From: Paenibacillus sp. CC-CFT747
GTDB lineage: Bacteria > Bacillota > Bacilli > Paenibacillales > NBRC-103111
Assembly (NCBI GenBank): GCA_030323305.1
Contig: CP106741.1
Span: 2,511,001-2,575,000, forward strand
Reading direction: 5' to 3'
Length of the DNA stretch: 64,000 nucleotides
Both the position numbers and the translations under genes were made by a program. The notes beneath the pieces are model-generated. The model was not told the DNA's origin and did no database searches. It was given only the letters and a program-made list of their open reading frames with translations. Within the stretch, counting starts at the first letter, position 1. The number at the start of each line of letters is the position of its first letter. This document shows, piece after piece, positions 10,164-18,548 of this stretch.

Positions 10164-10879
10164 AGCGTCATCTCCAGGAAGATTTTCTCGAGCGATTCGT
10201 TGGCATGGAAGTGCTCCTGAAGCTCCTTGAACGTGCCGCAAAACCGGATCCTGCCCTTGACGATGATGGCCACCCGGTCGCACAGCCTCTCAGCCACCTC
10301 CAGCACGTGCGTGGAGAAGAAGACGGTCTTGCCGCTGTCCGTATGCTCGCGCATCATCTCTTTCAAGGTGAAGGAGGATTTCGGATCCAGTCCGGTCAAG
10401 GGCTCGTCAAGGATCCAGACCTCCGGCCGGTGAACGAGCACGCCCATGAGCACGATCTTCTGCCGCATCCCGTGGGAATAGCTCTGGATGGAGTCTCCGA
10501 GCGCGGTAGTCATGTCGAACCGTTCCGCAAGCGATTCGATCCGTTCCTTGCGGACTTCCTTCGGCACATCGTACATGTCCGCCATGAAGGTAAGGTATTC
10601 CAGGCCTTTCAGGCGGAGAAAAAGATCCGGGCTGTCCGGCACATACCCGAACTGCTTCTTGGCCTCCAGGGTGTCGGTGGAAATGTTCCGGCCGTTAATG
10701 GTGATCGTCCCGCCGTCGGGGCGGATGATGCCGGTGATCATTTTGATCGTGGTGGTTTTGCCGGCGCCGTTCGGGCCGAGGAATCCGAAGATTTCCCCTT
10801 GGCGGACGGTCAGCTGCAGGTCGTCCACCGCTTTAACGGTTCCGTTGTAGCTCTTCGTGACGTGATTCAGTTCAATCAT
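10160..10879 (-). CDS. ABC transporter ATP-binding protein, YthP-like
   Basis: This intact 239-residue ATPase has Walker A GPNGAGKTT at residues 35-43, a signature region SYSHGMRQKIVL near residue 130, and Walker B VWILDEPLTGLD followed by the H-loop FFSTHVLEVAERLCD. The pattern is that of ABC-2 exporters of the YthP/YhaQ class. The start at 10879 follows CCGGAGGTAACT. It is the first gene of a two-gene operon with the overlapping membrane permease. Confidence 0.93.
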   Translation of the reverse strand: MIELNHVTKSYNGTVKAVDDLQLTVRQGEIFGFLGPNGAGKTTTIKMITGIIRPDGGTITINGRNISTDTLEAKKQFGYVPDSPDLFLRLKGLEYLTFMADMYDVPKEVRKERIESLAERFDMTTALGDSIQSYSHGMRQKIVLMGVLVHRPEVWILDEPLTGLDPKSSFTLKEMMREHTDSGKTVFFSTHVLEVAERLCDRVAIIVKGRIRFCGTFKELQEHFHANESLEKIFLEMTL

Positions 10880-11100
10880 AGTTACCTCCGGCGTACAAAA
10901 ATGGATATCCGGGCTTGCTGATTACCACTGCTGGTCAACAAGCCTTCCTATAGATATAAACGAAAGCAAAGGGATTAGGTTTCACAAGGCATCACCCATT
11001 ATAGAGGGTATTTCGGGAACCTGGCAATGCCGCAGGATTCCTACCCTCCTCCAGCTTAAGGGGCCCCGGTTAAAAGGCGGGAATCCTCCCGTTTAAATTT

Positions 11101-11130
11101 TGGTTAAAAATGTCCTTCCCAGCCATACTA
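11101..11130 (+). promoter_or_regulatory. Candidate sigma-G (forespore) promoter
   Basis: CATACTA at 11124-11130 equals the sigma-G/sigma-F -10 consensus. TGGTTA at 11101-11106, 17 bp upstream, is a weak match to TGAATA. It lies 30 bp upstream of the small spore-type gene. The -10 match is exact and the -35 is poor. Confidence 0.5.
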
Positions 11131-11159
11131 AGGCAGAATCTATCTAAGGAGGAAGCAAG

Positions 11160-11282
11160 ATGGCGAACCGTTCCAATGATTCCAAGGAGCAGCAGAAGCA
11201 GGAGCACCAGAACGCTAAACAGAGCGCCCCGGGTGAAAAAGTGGACAAGCGTCTGGACGGCCCGAACCGTCCTTCCGAGTGA
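11160..11282 (+). CDS. Small hydrophilic protein, probable minor spore protein
   Basis: This 40-residue ORF starts MANRSNDSKEQQKQEHQNAK and ends DKRLDGPNRPSE. It is rich in Gln, Lys, Asn and Ser with no hydrophobic core, a composition typical of minor acid-soluble spore proteins. AAGGAGG lies 8 nt upstream of the ATG. The preceding CATACTA element supports forespore expression. DUF3905 follows 10 bp later, so the two are probably co-transcribed. I cannot place it in a named Ssp family, so the spore role is inference from composition and promoter. Confidence 0.65.
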   Translation: MANRSNDSKEQQKQEHQNAKQSAPGEKVDKRLDGPNRPSE

Positions 11283-11292
11283 GGACCCGGCC

Positions 11293-11735
11293 ATGAGCGA
11301 CAAGGACCTGGATCCGTTCGAGATCGAATTCCTGCCCGAATTCCGCAAGGGCCGGGGCCCGGAGGAGCCTTTCGTCAATGAATACGGGGTGACCATCGGG
11401 GATCACGACTACCGTTCGGAGAACTCCCCCTCGAGAACTGGACTGCGGGAACGGATCCGTCGGTCATGGCGGGAGACGAGTGGGTTCATCCCTTCAAGGA
11501 TATCGGCTTTCATACCGCCGAGAACCGGGATTACTTCGAACGCGGCATCCCGCCGAGAGGGGGCGTCACCATGCATCCGACCATCGACACCGCGTACGAC
11601 TATGCTCTTGGTCAGGCTGGTGACGAAAGCCACGAGGAGCGAAGCGCCGGGATGGACGGGAACCCGAGTGCGTCCGGGGAAAGGGAAGCGGGAGCCGATG
11701 CCGGGGCGGAGGAAAGCGGGCGCGAACGCCCTTAA
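11293..11735 (+). CDS. DUF3905 protein (one frameshift)
   Basis: The gene starts at ATG 11293 (MSDKDLDPFEIEFLPEFRKG) and continues in the next frame as ENWTAGTDPSVMAGDEWVHP once a C is restored in the run at 11427-11431. This gives about 147 residues. The conserved region runs through GDEWVHPFKDIGFHTAENRDYF, as I recall for DUF3905, a family confined to spore formers and without known function. The C-terminal 40 residues are acidic and low in complexity. Its position behind a probable spore gene suggests a sporulation-linked role. Confidence 0.7.
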
Positions 11736-11739
11736 TCCT

Positions 11740-11779
11740 TTGCAAACCCTTCTCCCCGATGTATAATATAGGGGAGAAG
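11740..11779 (+). promoter_or_regulatory. Sigma-A promoter with inverted repeat around the -10 box
   Basis: TTGCAA (11740-11745) and TATAAT (11762-11767) are 16 bp apart. A perfect 9-bp inverted repeat, CTTCTCCCC (11749-11757) and GGGGAGAAG (11771-11779), brackets the -10 box. It could be an operator or, less likely, a terminator for the gene upstream. Confidence 0.7.
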
Positions 11780-11816
11780 CCGACCTTTTCGGCCGGTTAA
11801 GAAGGAGTGAATTGAC

Positions 11817-12254
11817 ATGTCAATGTCGTTTGAATCTTATATGAAGGATATGGTCCAACCCATGCGCGACGACCTGACCCGCATCGGGGTGAAGGAGCTC
11901 CGCACTCCCGAGGAAGTAGTCGAGAACCTCGAGAACGCCAAGGGAACGGCGCTGCTCGTTGTCAATTCCGTCTGCGGCTGTGCCGCCGGCCAATGCCGCC
12001 CGGGTGTAGCCCGCGCACTCGAAGGAGAGATCAAGCCGGATCATTTGTTCACCGTGTTCGCCGGCCAGGACAAGGAAGCGACCGCCAAGGCACGGGAATT
12101 CATTAGCGGTTATCCGCCTTCCTCCCCTTCGATCGCTTTGTTCAAGGACGGGGAGCTGGTTCACTTCATCCAGCGGCATCAGATCGAAGACCGTTCGGCC
12201 GAAATGATCGCGAACGACCTGAAAGGCGCATTCCAGGAATTTTGCGCGAAGTAA
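11817..12254 (+). CDS. Bacilliredoxin, BrxA/BrxB (YphP/YqiW) family
   Basis: This intact 145-residue protein has the family active site NSVCGCAAGQCRPG, with a CGC motif near residue 53 and a third cysteine six residues beyond. Bacilliredoxins remove bacillithiol from mixed disulphides on cytosolic proteins after oxidative stress. The N terminus (MSMSFESYMKDMVQPMRDDLTRIG) and length fit the family exactly. The gene stands alone behind a strong promoter with a possible operator, followed by a terminator at 12291. Confidence 0.93.
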   Translation: MSMSFESYMKDMVQPMRDDLTRIGVKELRTPEEVVENLENAKGTALLVVNSVCGCAAGQCRPGVARALEGEIKPDHLFTVFAGQDKEATAKAREFISGYPPSSPSIALFKDGELVHFIQRHQIEDRSAEMIANDLKGAFQEFCAK

Positions 12255-12290
12255 AATTCCTTCGGAAACGAATCCTCGTTTCCTCATAGT

Positions 12291-12324
12291 AACAGCCGGG
12301 CAGGAGACTTGCCCGGCTGTTTTT
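12291..12324 (+). terminator. Intrinsic terminator after bacilliredoxin
   Basis: ACAGCCGGGC (12292-12301) pairs with GCCCGGCTGT (12311-12320) and is followed by five T. A second small hairpin (GGAAACGA/TCGTTTCC, 12264-12283) precedes it. Confidence 0.9.
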
Positions 12325-12353
12325 CTATCTTCCTCGTCTAGAGGAACCGCTTC

Positions 12354-13209
12354 TTACCTAAGGCGTGCAAGCTCTTCTGGCTCGTAGCGATAGCGGGCCC
12401 CGCACCGGTGGCAAACCGTCTCCATGGTTTGGTTTGCCGCGCAGGCCGTGGCGACCTCTTTCTTGTCCAAGCTATAAAGCATGGGGAAAAGGGCCTCCTT
12501 GGAGCATCCGCAGAACAGCCTAACGGCTTGATGGCCAAGAGGCACGGTATCCGGGAAGAGCAGCCGGGGCAGCCCGGCGAAGGTATCCGCCGTCATCGGC
12601 CTTTTCCAAACGTGCTGGAAACGGGTGATGCGGCTCGCGATTTCGGATAGAAGGCCGTCCGGAGCCCCGGGAAGCAGCTGGGCCATGACGGCGAAACCGC
12701 ACCGGATGTCGTTAGTCTCCCTAAGTCGGTATGGAGCGTGAACCAGGTGGGAATTTGTTCGCTCTGGCGAAAATAATGGGCCAAGTCGTCCGCGAGATGG
12801 CCATGGGGCATGTCGGTTATTCCGGTGCAGACGGAGGACAGGCCAAGATCACGAATCACTTGAATACGGCCTCTAGGGCCGATCATCTCCTTCATTGTAG
12901 AGGGGTGTCCTTCGGGCCCGTCTTCGCCCATTCCCCGCTGAGGAAACACCGGACCGTTCCTTCTGCGTCGGCATCCGCTTGAATCCGCCGCCGGGAATCG
13001 CTCATCCGGATCTTCATCGTGACACGCTGCCCTTCTTTGAGGGTGCCGGTCAGAAGTCCGGCGAGGGACGCGGCTTCGGTGGCGGCGCTTCGAAGGAGGC
13101 GCTCGGTCGGCTGCAGCCGGCCGAGTGCCTGAAGCAGCCGGGTTCCGTCCATATACAGCACACGAGCTTGTTTGTCGCCGACCAGTGTTCTGATAAGTAA
13201 TGCTTCCAT
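12354..13209 (-). CDS. hslO: Hsp33-like redox chaperone (two frameshifts)
   Basis: Three consecutive frames join into one protein of about 285 residues, the usual length of Hsp33. The N-terminal part (MEALLIRTLVGDKQARVLYM) covers 13209 to about 12920. The middle (DDLAHYFRQSEQIPTWFTLHTDL) runs to about 12720. The end begins CGFAVMAQLLPGAPDG. The zinc switch of the family is present as CGC and, 30 residues on, CHRC. Hsp33 is a cytosolic holdase activated by disulphide formation under oxidative stress. Single missing bases near 12916-12921 and 12719-12721 restore the frame. Sequence similarity is moderate, so it may be a divergent paralogue. It is divergent from a MerR-type regulator and has a MerR-style promoter. 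Confidence 0.78.
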
Positions 13210-13264
13210 AGGTACCCTTCCTTTCCTGCCTTGATCGGTATAATTCGCAGCGGGCATTAGGAAA

Positions 13265-13295
13265 AGGATAAGTCCTGACGTAACGTCAGGTTCAA
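13265..13295 (-). promoter_or_regulatory. MerR-type promoter with 19-bp spacer and operator dyad
   Basis: Reading toward the Hsp33-like gene, the -35 TTGAAC (13290-13295) and -10 TATCCT (13265-13270) are 19 bp apart, the overlong spacing that MerR activators correct. The palindrome CTGACGTAACGTCAG at 13275-13289 fills the spacer next to the -35, where MerR proteins bind. Confidence 0.78.
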
Positions 13296-13327
13296 GAGTT
13301 AAAAGCCGGGAGGAGGAACAAGAAAGG

Positions 13328-14070
13328 ATGGAGAACCGGACGTGGAAAGTCGGAGAAGTGGCCAAACGAACAGGCTTGACGATCCGGACCCTGCATCATT
13401 ACGACCGAATCGGATTGCTCTCGCCCACCGCTCATACGGAATCGGGGCATCGTCTCTATACCGGGGAGGATCTTATCCGGCTTCATCAGGCCCTTTCCTT
13501 GAAGGAGCTGGGATTCAGCCTGGAGGAAATAAAGGACATGACGAGCCAAACCGAGCTCCCATGGACCGAGATGGTCAAGCTGCAGATTCAACGTCTGGAG
13601 GAGCGGATTGACGGCATGACCGGGGTACGGGACCGGCTGCGGGATATCGCAGAAACCATGGAAACCGCAAGCACGCAACCTCCCGTTTCAAGCGATGCCG
13701 TGTTGAAGGCCATACAGCTGTCCAGAATGATGAACAGCCCTCATTTCCTTCCCGGGCAGGCTAGGGAGATGAAGACCAGGCTGAAGACCGCGGCGCCTGT
13801 CCGGCAGAAGCAGGAGGGGAGGAAGATAAGGATCTCGTCGGCCTCTTCCGCCGGTACCAACAATCCGGAAGATTGCCCCATGACCCGGAGGTTGCCGCTG
13901 CGGCGAAGGAATGGAAAGCCGTAATCGATTCCCACGGAATGGGGGATAAGACGTTTCTCCGGTCGGTCGAGTCCTACTACCGCGAAGCGCCTGATGCTGC
14001 CCTGGTCTTCGGAATGGATGAGGAACTCTACGCCTATATCCGGGAAGCGGTGGCCTGCCTCAACGAATAA
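13328..14070 (+). CDS. MerR-family regulator with TipAS-like C-terminal domain (one frameshift)
   Basis: The N terminus carries the MerR winged helix (WKVGEVAKRTGLTIRTLHHYDRIGLL, residues 5-30) followed by the coiled-coil dimerisation region. After a break near 13817, restored by one G, the protein continues GEEDKDLVGLFRRYQQSGRL and ends YIREAVACLNE, about 248 residues in all. The C-terminal part resembles the TipAS ligand domain of TipA-type regulators that bind peptide antibiotics. It is divergent from the Hsp33-like gene and separated by the dyad at 13275, which it probably binds to control both genes. The ligand is unknown. Confidence 0.82.
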
Positions 14071-14100
14071 GCAGCGCTTCTGTGCGAAGCGCTGCTTGTT
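14071..14100. terminator. Hairpin between convergent regulator and phosphatase genes
   Basis: GCAGCGCTT (14071-14079) pairs with AAGCGCTGC (14087-14095) immediately after the MerR stop. The T tract (TTGTT) is weak. Confidence 0.55.
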
Positions 14101-14131
14101 CCCTTGCAGGGAGTCGGGCCTTCGGGTCCGC

Positions 14132-14877
14132 CTAGCCCGCTTCCGTTCCGGCCGGCCGGCTGCCGTCCCGGTCCGCCGGAATGATCTGCTCCATGCGCCG
14201 GCGAATCTGCTCCGCCCGTTCGGCTCCCGAGAGCTCCGCCGCAATCCGGAAGCCGTGCGACAGGTTCGGCTTCCGGTTGACGTTATGCGCGTCGGTGGCG
14301 AGCGTATGGGCCAGATCACGGCGGATAAGCGTCTCCGCGGTCTGCCGGGCCTCCGCGTTGTTGCGGCCGAGCAGGCTGTCGACGGACACCTGCGTCCACG
14401 CGCCGGCCGCTATAAGCGATTCCAGCAGGGGAGGTTGTCTCGGAAGAAGTAGTGTCTCTCCGGGTGAGGAATCACCGGCGTCACCCCTCGCTCCCGCAGC
14501 CAGGCGACCACGCCGGCGGTCTCCGGGTTGTACCCGCTCCAGGGCTGCTCCAGCAGGACGAACGACTCCTGCCGGTCGAGAAAGCAGAAGGCGCCGCTCT
14601 CGGCCTCTCGGCGGAAGCGGGCGGCGTCCTCGAGCCGGACTTCATTGCCCGGATGAATCGTCACGGCGAGACCCTCCCGGTCGAGCTCCGCCTGAAGGGC
14701 TCGAACTCCGGACTCCACGACCGCACGCCCATTCGGATAGGCGCTCGTGAAATGGGGCGTCGCGACAATATGCCGGATTCCGTCCTCGTAAGCAAGACGG
14801 GCCATGGCGACGGCCTCCTGCATGTCGGCGGCCCCGTCGTCAAGGCCGGGTAGAATGTGGCAGTGGATATCGATCAT
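14132..14877 (-). CDS. Tyrosine-protein phosphatase, CpsB/CapC (YwqE) PHP family (one frameshift)
   Basis: The protein starts MIDIHCHILPGLDDGAADM, whose HCH triad binds the first metals of the PHP active site. Further metal ligands are visible in HIVATPHF, HPGNEVRLED, PHPERHYFF and TDAHN. One missing C near 14430-14436 splits it after RDN; restored, it is about 249 residues, as in YwqE/CpsB. These Mn-dependent enzymes dephosphorylate tyrosine kinases that control polysaccharide polymerisation. No capsule or exopolysaccharide genes are adjacent. The start at 14877 has AAAGGGGG upstream. Confidence 0.87.
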
Positions 14878-15032
14878 GAACGGAACCCCCTTTGTTGGAA
14901 TAGTCTGAATTTTTATATAGCTTACCAAACACGAACTTGAAAATCTAGCGAACGGAGAAGAGTGCTTCCGACCCTTCTATCCTGGCCCCGCAGGCGGGGA
15001 GGGGAGCGGACGGCGCTTCACTTTAAGATTTT

Positions 15033-15041
15033 TGGTATAAT
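15033..15041 (+). promoter_or_regulatory. Extended -10 promoter of nadE
   Basis: TGGTATAAT gives a TATAAT box (15036-15041) with the TGn extension. No good -35 is visible, which fits an extended -10 promoter. The nadE start is 39 bp downstream. Confidence 0.65.
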
Positions 15042-15079
15042 AAAGGGAAGGAAACCAATCCAAAGAGAGGATGAGTGGA

Positions 15080-15889
15080 ATGAGCCTGCAGGAGGAAATT
15101 ATTGCGACGCTTGGCGTCAAGCCTCAGATTGACGTGGAGGAAGAGATCCGCAAGCGGGTCGATTTTCTGAAATCGTATATGGTCAACGCAGGGGTGAACG
15201 GCCTCCTGATCGCGATCAGCGGCGGGATCGACAGTGCGGTAGCGGCCGGCTTGTGCAAGCAAGCGACGGACGAGCTGACCGAGGAGAAGGGCAAGGAGTA
15301 CATAACGCTGGGGGTCTTCCAGCCGTATGGGAAGCAGAAGGACATTTCAGACAGCTACGCGACGGCGGAAGCCTTCCAGCTGAAATACAAAATCGAGACG
15401 AATATTGAAGAGGCGGTGAACGAAATCGCCCTGGAAGCCGAGCACGGCTTGAAGAGCATCGGGCGGTCCCAGCACCTCAGCAAGGGCGGCAAGGGCAACG
15501 TCATGGCGCGTACGCGGATGGTGATGCAGTATGCGCTGGCCTTTGAGCTGAACCTGCTCGTCGTGGGAACGGACCATGCCTCGGAGGCGGTCACGGGCTT
15601 CTTCACGAAATGGGGAGACGGCGCGGTCGACCTGACCCCGCTTAGCACTTTGAACAAACGTCAAGTGCGCCAGCTGGCGGCGAAGCTGGGGGTTCCGAAG
15701 AGCATTCTGGACAAGGCTCCGTCGGCGGGCCTTTGGGCGGACCAGACGGATGAGGGCGAGCTTGGCATTACCTATGAGGACAACAGCAGCTACCTGGAGG
15801 GCAAGGAGATCGATCCGGCCGTCAAGGAGAAGCTCGAAAGCATCTACAAGCGGACCTCGCATAAACGCAACGACATTCCCGGTATTTAA
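15080..15889 (+). CDS. nadE: NH3-dependent NAD+ synthetase
   Basis: NadE amidates nicotinic acid adenine dinucleotide to NAD+ using ATP and ammonia. The intact 269-residue protein shows the PP-loop SGGIDS (residues 47-52) and the length of the ammonia-dependent form, with no glutaminase domain. I chose ATG 15080 (MSLQEEIIATLGVKP) over the in-frame ATG at 15071 because GAGAGG lies 8 nt upstream of the former and too close to the latter. The start also aligns with B. subtilis NadE. A small unknown gene follows after 14 bp and acpS after that, suggesting one transcript. Confidence 0.95.
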   Translation: MSLQEEIIATLGVKPQIDVEEEIRKRVDFLKSYMVNAGVNGLLIAISGGIDSAVAAGLCKQATDELTEEKGKEYITLGVFQPYGKQKDISDSYATAEAFQLKYKIETNIEEAVNEIALEAEHGLKSIGRSQHLSKGGKGNVMARTRMVMQYALAFELNLLVVGTDHASEAVTGFFTKWGDGAVDLTPLSTLNKRQVRQLAAKLGVPKSILDKAPSAGLWADQTDEGELGITYEDNSSYLEGKEIDPAVKEKLESIYKRTSHKRNDIPGI

Positions 15890-15903
15890 GGAGGATAACC
15901 TTA

Positions 15904-16155
15904 TATGGAGCAAACCATTACGTTCTCCGAGCTGTTGGAGTCGTTAATTACGAATCAGGTTAACGTCACGATCGGTGCGGGGAAAGCGAGCTGAACGGGA
16001 CGATCCTCGCCTTCGATCCGGAGCCGAAGGTACTGACCTACCGGGATTCCTCTACCGGCACCCTTCATTTCATCCCGCTTACTTCGGTGCGGAGCATCGG
16101 GGTGGATGAGACGACCGGTGGGCTATCCTGCTTCCTGGACCTGTACCGGAAGTAA
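15904..16155 (+). CDS. Small conserved-type protein of unknown function (one frameshift)
   Basis: The ORF starts MEQTITFSELLESLITNQVN behind AAGGAGGATAACCTT and would stop after GKAS. Adding one G to the run at 15979-15982 gives ESELNGTILAFDPEPKVLTY and an open frame to YRK at 16155, about 84 residues. The restored protein is acidic with alternating beta-like segments (LHFIPLTSVRSIGVD) and no signal peptide or cysteine pair. It is 14 bp after nadE and 28 bp before acpS. I do not recognise the family. Confidence 0.6.
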
Positions 16156-16183
16156 ACAGGGGAAAGGAAAAGGTAGGAACCGC

Positions 16184-16585
16184 ATGATTGTTGGAGTCGG
16201 CACGGATTTGACGGACATCGCCCGGATTGCCGGGCTTCTCGGCCAGCCGTCGGGCCGCCGCTTCCTCGAGCGCGTGCTCACGAACGCCGAACTGGCGCTG
16301 GCGGAGGAGCGCCGCGGGCGGCTGGCCGAATTCGCCGCGGGCCGGTTTGCCGCGAAGGAGGCCGTCGTCAAGGCGCTCGGCTGCGGCATCGGCCGGCAGG
16401 TGGCATGGCGCGACGTCGAGGTGCTGCCCGACGCTTCGGGCCGGCCGCAGTGCACCCTGTCGCCGGCCGCCAGGGAGCGGCTTGGCCTGGAGCCCGGCAT
16501 ACGGCTGCACCTGAGCATCACACACACCGGGACGACGGCGGCGGCCTTTGCCGTGGCGGAGCAGTCCGCGGGGAGAGCGGCATAG
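16184..16585 (+). CDS. acpS: Holo-[acyl-carrier-protein] synthase
   Basis: AcpS transfers the 4'-phosphopantetheine arm of CoA to acyl carrier protein. The 133-residue product has the two magnesium-binding motifs of the family: GVGTDLTDIARI (residues 4-15) and RFAAKEAVVKALG near residue 55. The C-terminal SITHTGTTAAAFAV is also typical. The start at 16184 has AGGAAAAGGTAGG upstream. The gene is intact but very GC-rich (runs such as GCGCCGCGGGCGG). Confidence 0.93.
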   Translation: MIVGVGTDLTDIARIAGLLGQPSGRRFLERVLTNAELALAEERRGRLAEFAAGRFAAKEAVVKALGCGIGRQVAWRDVEVLPDASGRPQCTLSPAARERLGLEPGIRLHLSITHTGTTAAAFAVAEQSAGRAA

Positions 16586-16594
16586 AATAAGGAA

Positions 16595-16650
16595 GAACAA
16601 AGTTCCGGAGAGGCCTTGCCGCCTACGGGACTTTGTTCTATTTATGGTTA
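16595..16650 (+). terminator. Terminator after acpS
   Basis: GAACAAAGTTCC (16595-16606) pairs with GGGACTTTGTTC (16627-16638), allowing G-T pairs, and a T-rich stretch follows. Confidence 0.8.
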
Positions 16651-16725
16651 TTTTATCCTTTCGTGGTTCCTATTTGGATTCCTAATGGCCCCCTTTCCAT
16701 TCTGAAAACCCTTGTGCCAAGGACT

Positions 16726-16732
16726 TTCGACA
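16726..16732. promoter_or_regulatory. Candidate Spo0A box
   Basis: TTCGACA equals the reverse complement of the 0A box core TGTCGAA, within TTTCGACACAAA. It is about 140 bp upstream of the orphan histidine kinase. A 7-bp match can arise by chance. Confidence 0.4.
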
Positions 16733-16865
16733 CAAATTTAATAAAAAGAAAGGGGGGATTAGGTCCTAAGGTATAGGAAACCGCCTATCCCTTCCAGTAG
16801 AATAAAAGAAAATAGGATAGGCGGGTAGAGCCAGTCCCGTTTCCCATCCAATTCATGGGCAAAGG

Positions 16866-18038
16866 TTGAGGAAAATGAGCGAAAGGGAGTATTTGAACTG
16901 GCTTCGAGGCCGCAAAGGGGTTGTCATCACCCGATGGCTGAAGAAACTGACCGAATTATATCCGGAAAGCTATGACCGAATAACCGGCAACCAAGGGGCC
17001 GAGGTGTTTTTTGATTTTATGCTCGATCTGGCCGTTCCGCTGGAGCAGCATAGTCATTTTCAGATGGTCCCGCTGTTATGTGAATCCTTATACGCGAGGG
17101 GAATTCCAAGCGAGCACATCCTCCACAGCAACCAGCTGTGGAGAGATTCCCTTCTGAAGCTGCTCGAAGAGGAGCCCGAAGGGCAGACATTTCCGCTTGG
17201 TCTGCTTAGGCAGATCATCAACCGGGTGGACACGTTCGAATCCCATATTTTCCGGTATTATACCCGGATGACGCAGGATCTGCTCGACGACAAGGACCGG
17301 GCGATCACCGAGCTTCATGAGGCGAGGAGGAATGCGGTGGGCAAGCTGGCCGCCGGGATGGCTCACGAAATACGCAATCCGCTTACGGCACTGTTCGGCT
17401 TTACCAAAATGATGAGAGGGCAGCTGGCGGCGGAGTCTTACGGCCGCCTGCCCGGCTATCTCGATATTATGGAAGAAGAGCTTTCCCAGATTCATATGCA
17501 GGTGACGGGCTTCCTGAGCTTCTCCGAGAAGGAAATCATAGAAGAGGCCTTCACCCGCATTTCCTCGAAAGCCCTGTTGGAATCGGTTCTCGCTTACACC
17601 GCTTCGCGGATGGCGGACGAGCATATCCAGCTTACCGTAACGTCCATGGAGGACCGGTTCTTGTTTATTCAGAAGACGGCGATCCGTCTGGTGATCTCCC
17701 ATATCTTCACCAACAGCATGGATGCCCTTGCCCGCAAGGAAGGTGGCAAGCGGATTGCCGTATCCGCCACGCAGGAGGGCGGCCGTTACCGGATCTCGAT
17801 TGCTAACAACGGCCCCGAGATCTCCTCCGAGCTGCGGGAGGGGCTTTTCGAGCCCTTCGAGACGGTAAAGGACAGGGAGACGGGCTTCGGTCTGGCCGTA
17901 AGCCGGCAGATGATGAAGAAGAACAACGGGGAGATCAGCTACAGCTCCGATGCGGAGGAGACGGTCTTTCATCTCATCTTTCGGGAGCATCCTCTGCCTT
18001 GCGGCTCATACGGGCAGCCTGCCGTACCTGGGGAATAA
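16866..18038 (+). CDS. Orphan sensor histidine kinase, possibly a sporulation kinase
   Basis: This intact protein of about 390 residues has a soluble N-terminal region of some 140 residues (RGRKGVVITRWLKKLTELYP resembles an RsbRD-like fold). A dimerisation box with the phospho-acceptor histidine follows (AAGMAHEIRNPLTALFGF, His167 from the TTG). The ATPase domain is shortened but has HIFTNSMDAL and GFGLAVSRQMM. There is no transmembrane segment, so it acts in the cytoplasm. No response regulator is adjacent, as for the phosphorelay kinases feeding Spo0F, and a possible 0A box lies upstream. The start could be TTG 16866 or ATG 16875; TTGAGG just before the ATG favours the latter. Confidence 0.82.
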   Translation: MRKMSEREYLNWLRGRKGVVITRWLKKLTELYPESYDRITGNQGAEVFFDFMLDLAVPLEQHSHFQMVPLLCESLYARGIPSEHILHSNQLWRDSLLKLLEEEPEGQTFPLGLLRQIINRVDTFESHIFRYYTRMTQDLLDDKDRAITELHEARRNAVGKLAAGMAHEIRNPLTALFGFTKMMRGQLAAESYGRLPGYLDIMEEELSQIHMQVTGFLSFSEKEIIEEAFTRISSKALLESVLAYTASRMADEHIQLTVTSMEDRFLFIQKTAIRLVISHIFTNSMDALARKEGGKRIAVSATQEGGRYRISIANNGPEISSELREGLFEPFETVKDRETGFGLAVSRQMMKKNNGEISYSSDAEETVFHLIFREHPLPCGSYGQPAVPGE

Positions 18039-18061
18039 ACCAAGGTGGACGCCCCTTTCGT

Positions 18062-18444
18062 TCAGCGAAGCTCCGAAAGCCATTCCGCCAGGGAGCGGAT
18101 CTCCTCCTTCGTCAACTTGTCCTTGAACGGGAGCATGCCGCCCCCTCCGTTAGCGATCTGTTCAGCAATCTGCTCCGCGCTTCGGCGGGCGCCTGCCTTC
18201 ACCAGGCTGGAGGAGGGCCCCATTCGGCCTTGAAGGTCGGCTCCGTGGCAGCCCGTACAGTTGGCTTTAAACAAGGCGACCGCCTCCGGGTGGCGGGCGT
18301 TCCCCGACTCAAGAGGATCGGAGGCGGCAACGGACGGGAGGGAGAGACCTGACCCGAACGGCCGTATGCCTGGCAGCCGGTAAGAACGGGCGCAAGGACG
18401 GCTATGCCGAGCACAGCCGTCCCCAGAATTCGCATTATGTGCAT
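18062..18444 (-). CDS. Cytochrome c lipoprotein, c-551 type (one frameshift)
   Basis: The first frame encodes a lipoprotein signal (ILGTAVLGIAVLAPVLTGC). The next frame encodes a class I cytochrome c with heme motif CTGCH and a probable distal methionine in NGGGGMLPFKDKL. Joining them with one missing base near 18320 gives about 128 residues, similar to B. subtilis CccB. The mature domain would sit outside the membrane and carry electrons between respiratory complexes. It converges on the histidine kinase gene 23 bp away with no clear terminator. Confidence 0.85.
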
Positions 18445-18548
18445 GAAGCGGTCCTTCTTTCGTCACTTTTCTACAGGATGACAGGTTTCACACGGTTCGG
18501 CAAGGGCGGCGTCTCCCATGCAGGGAATGTCTACTCACCCTGCCTGCC

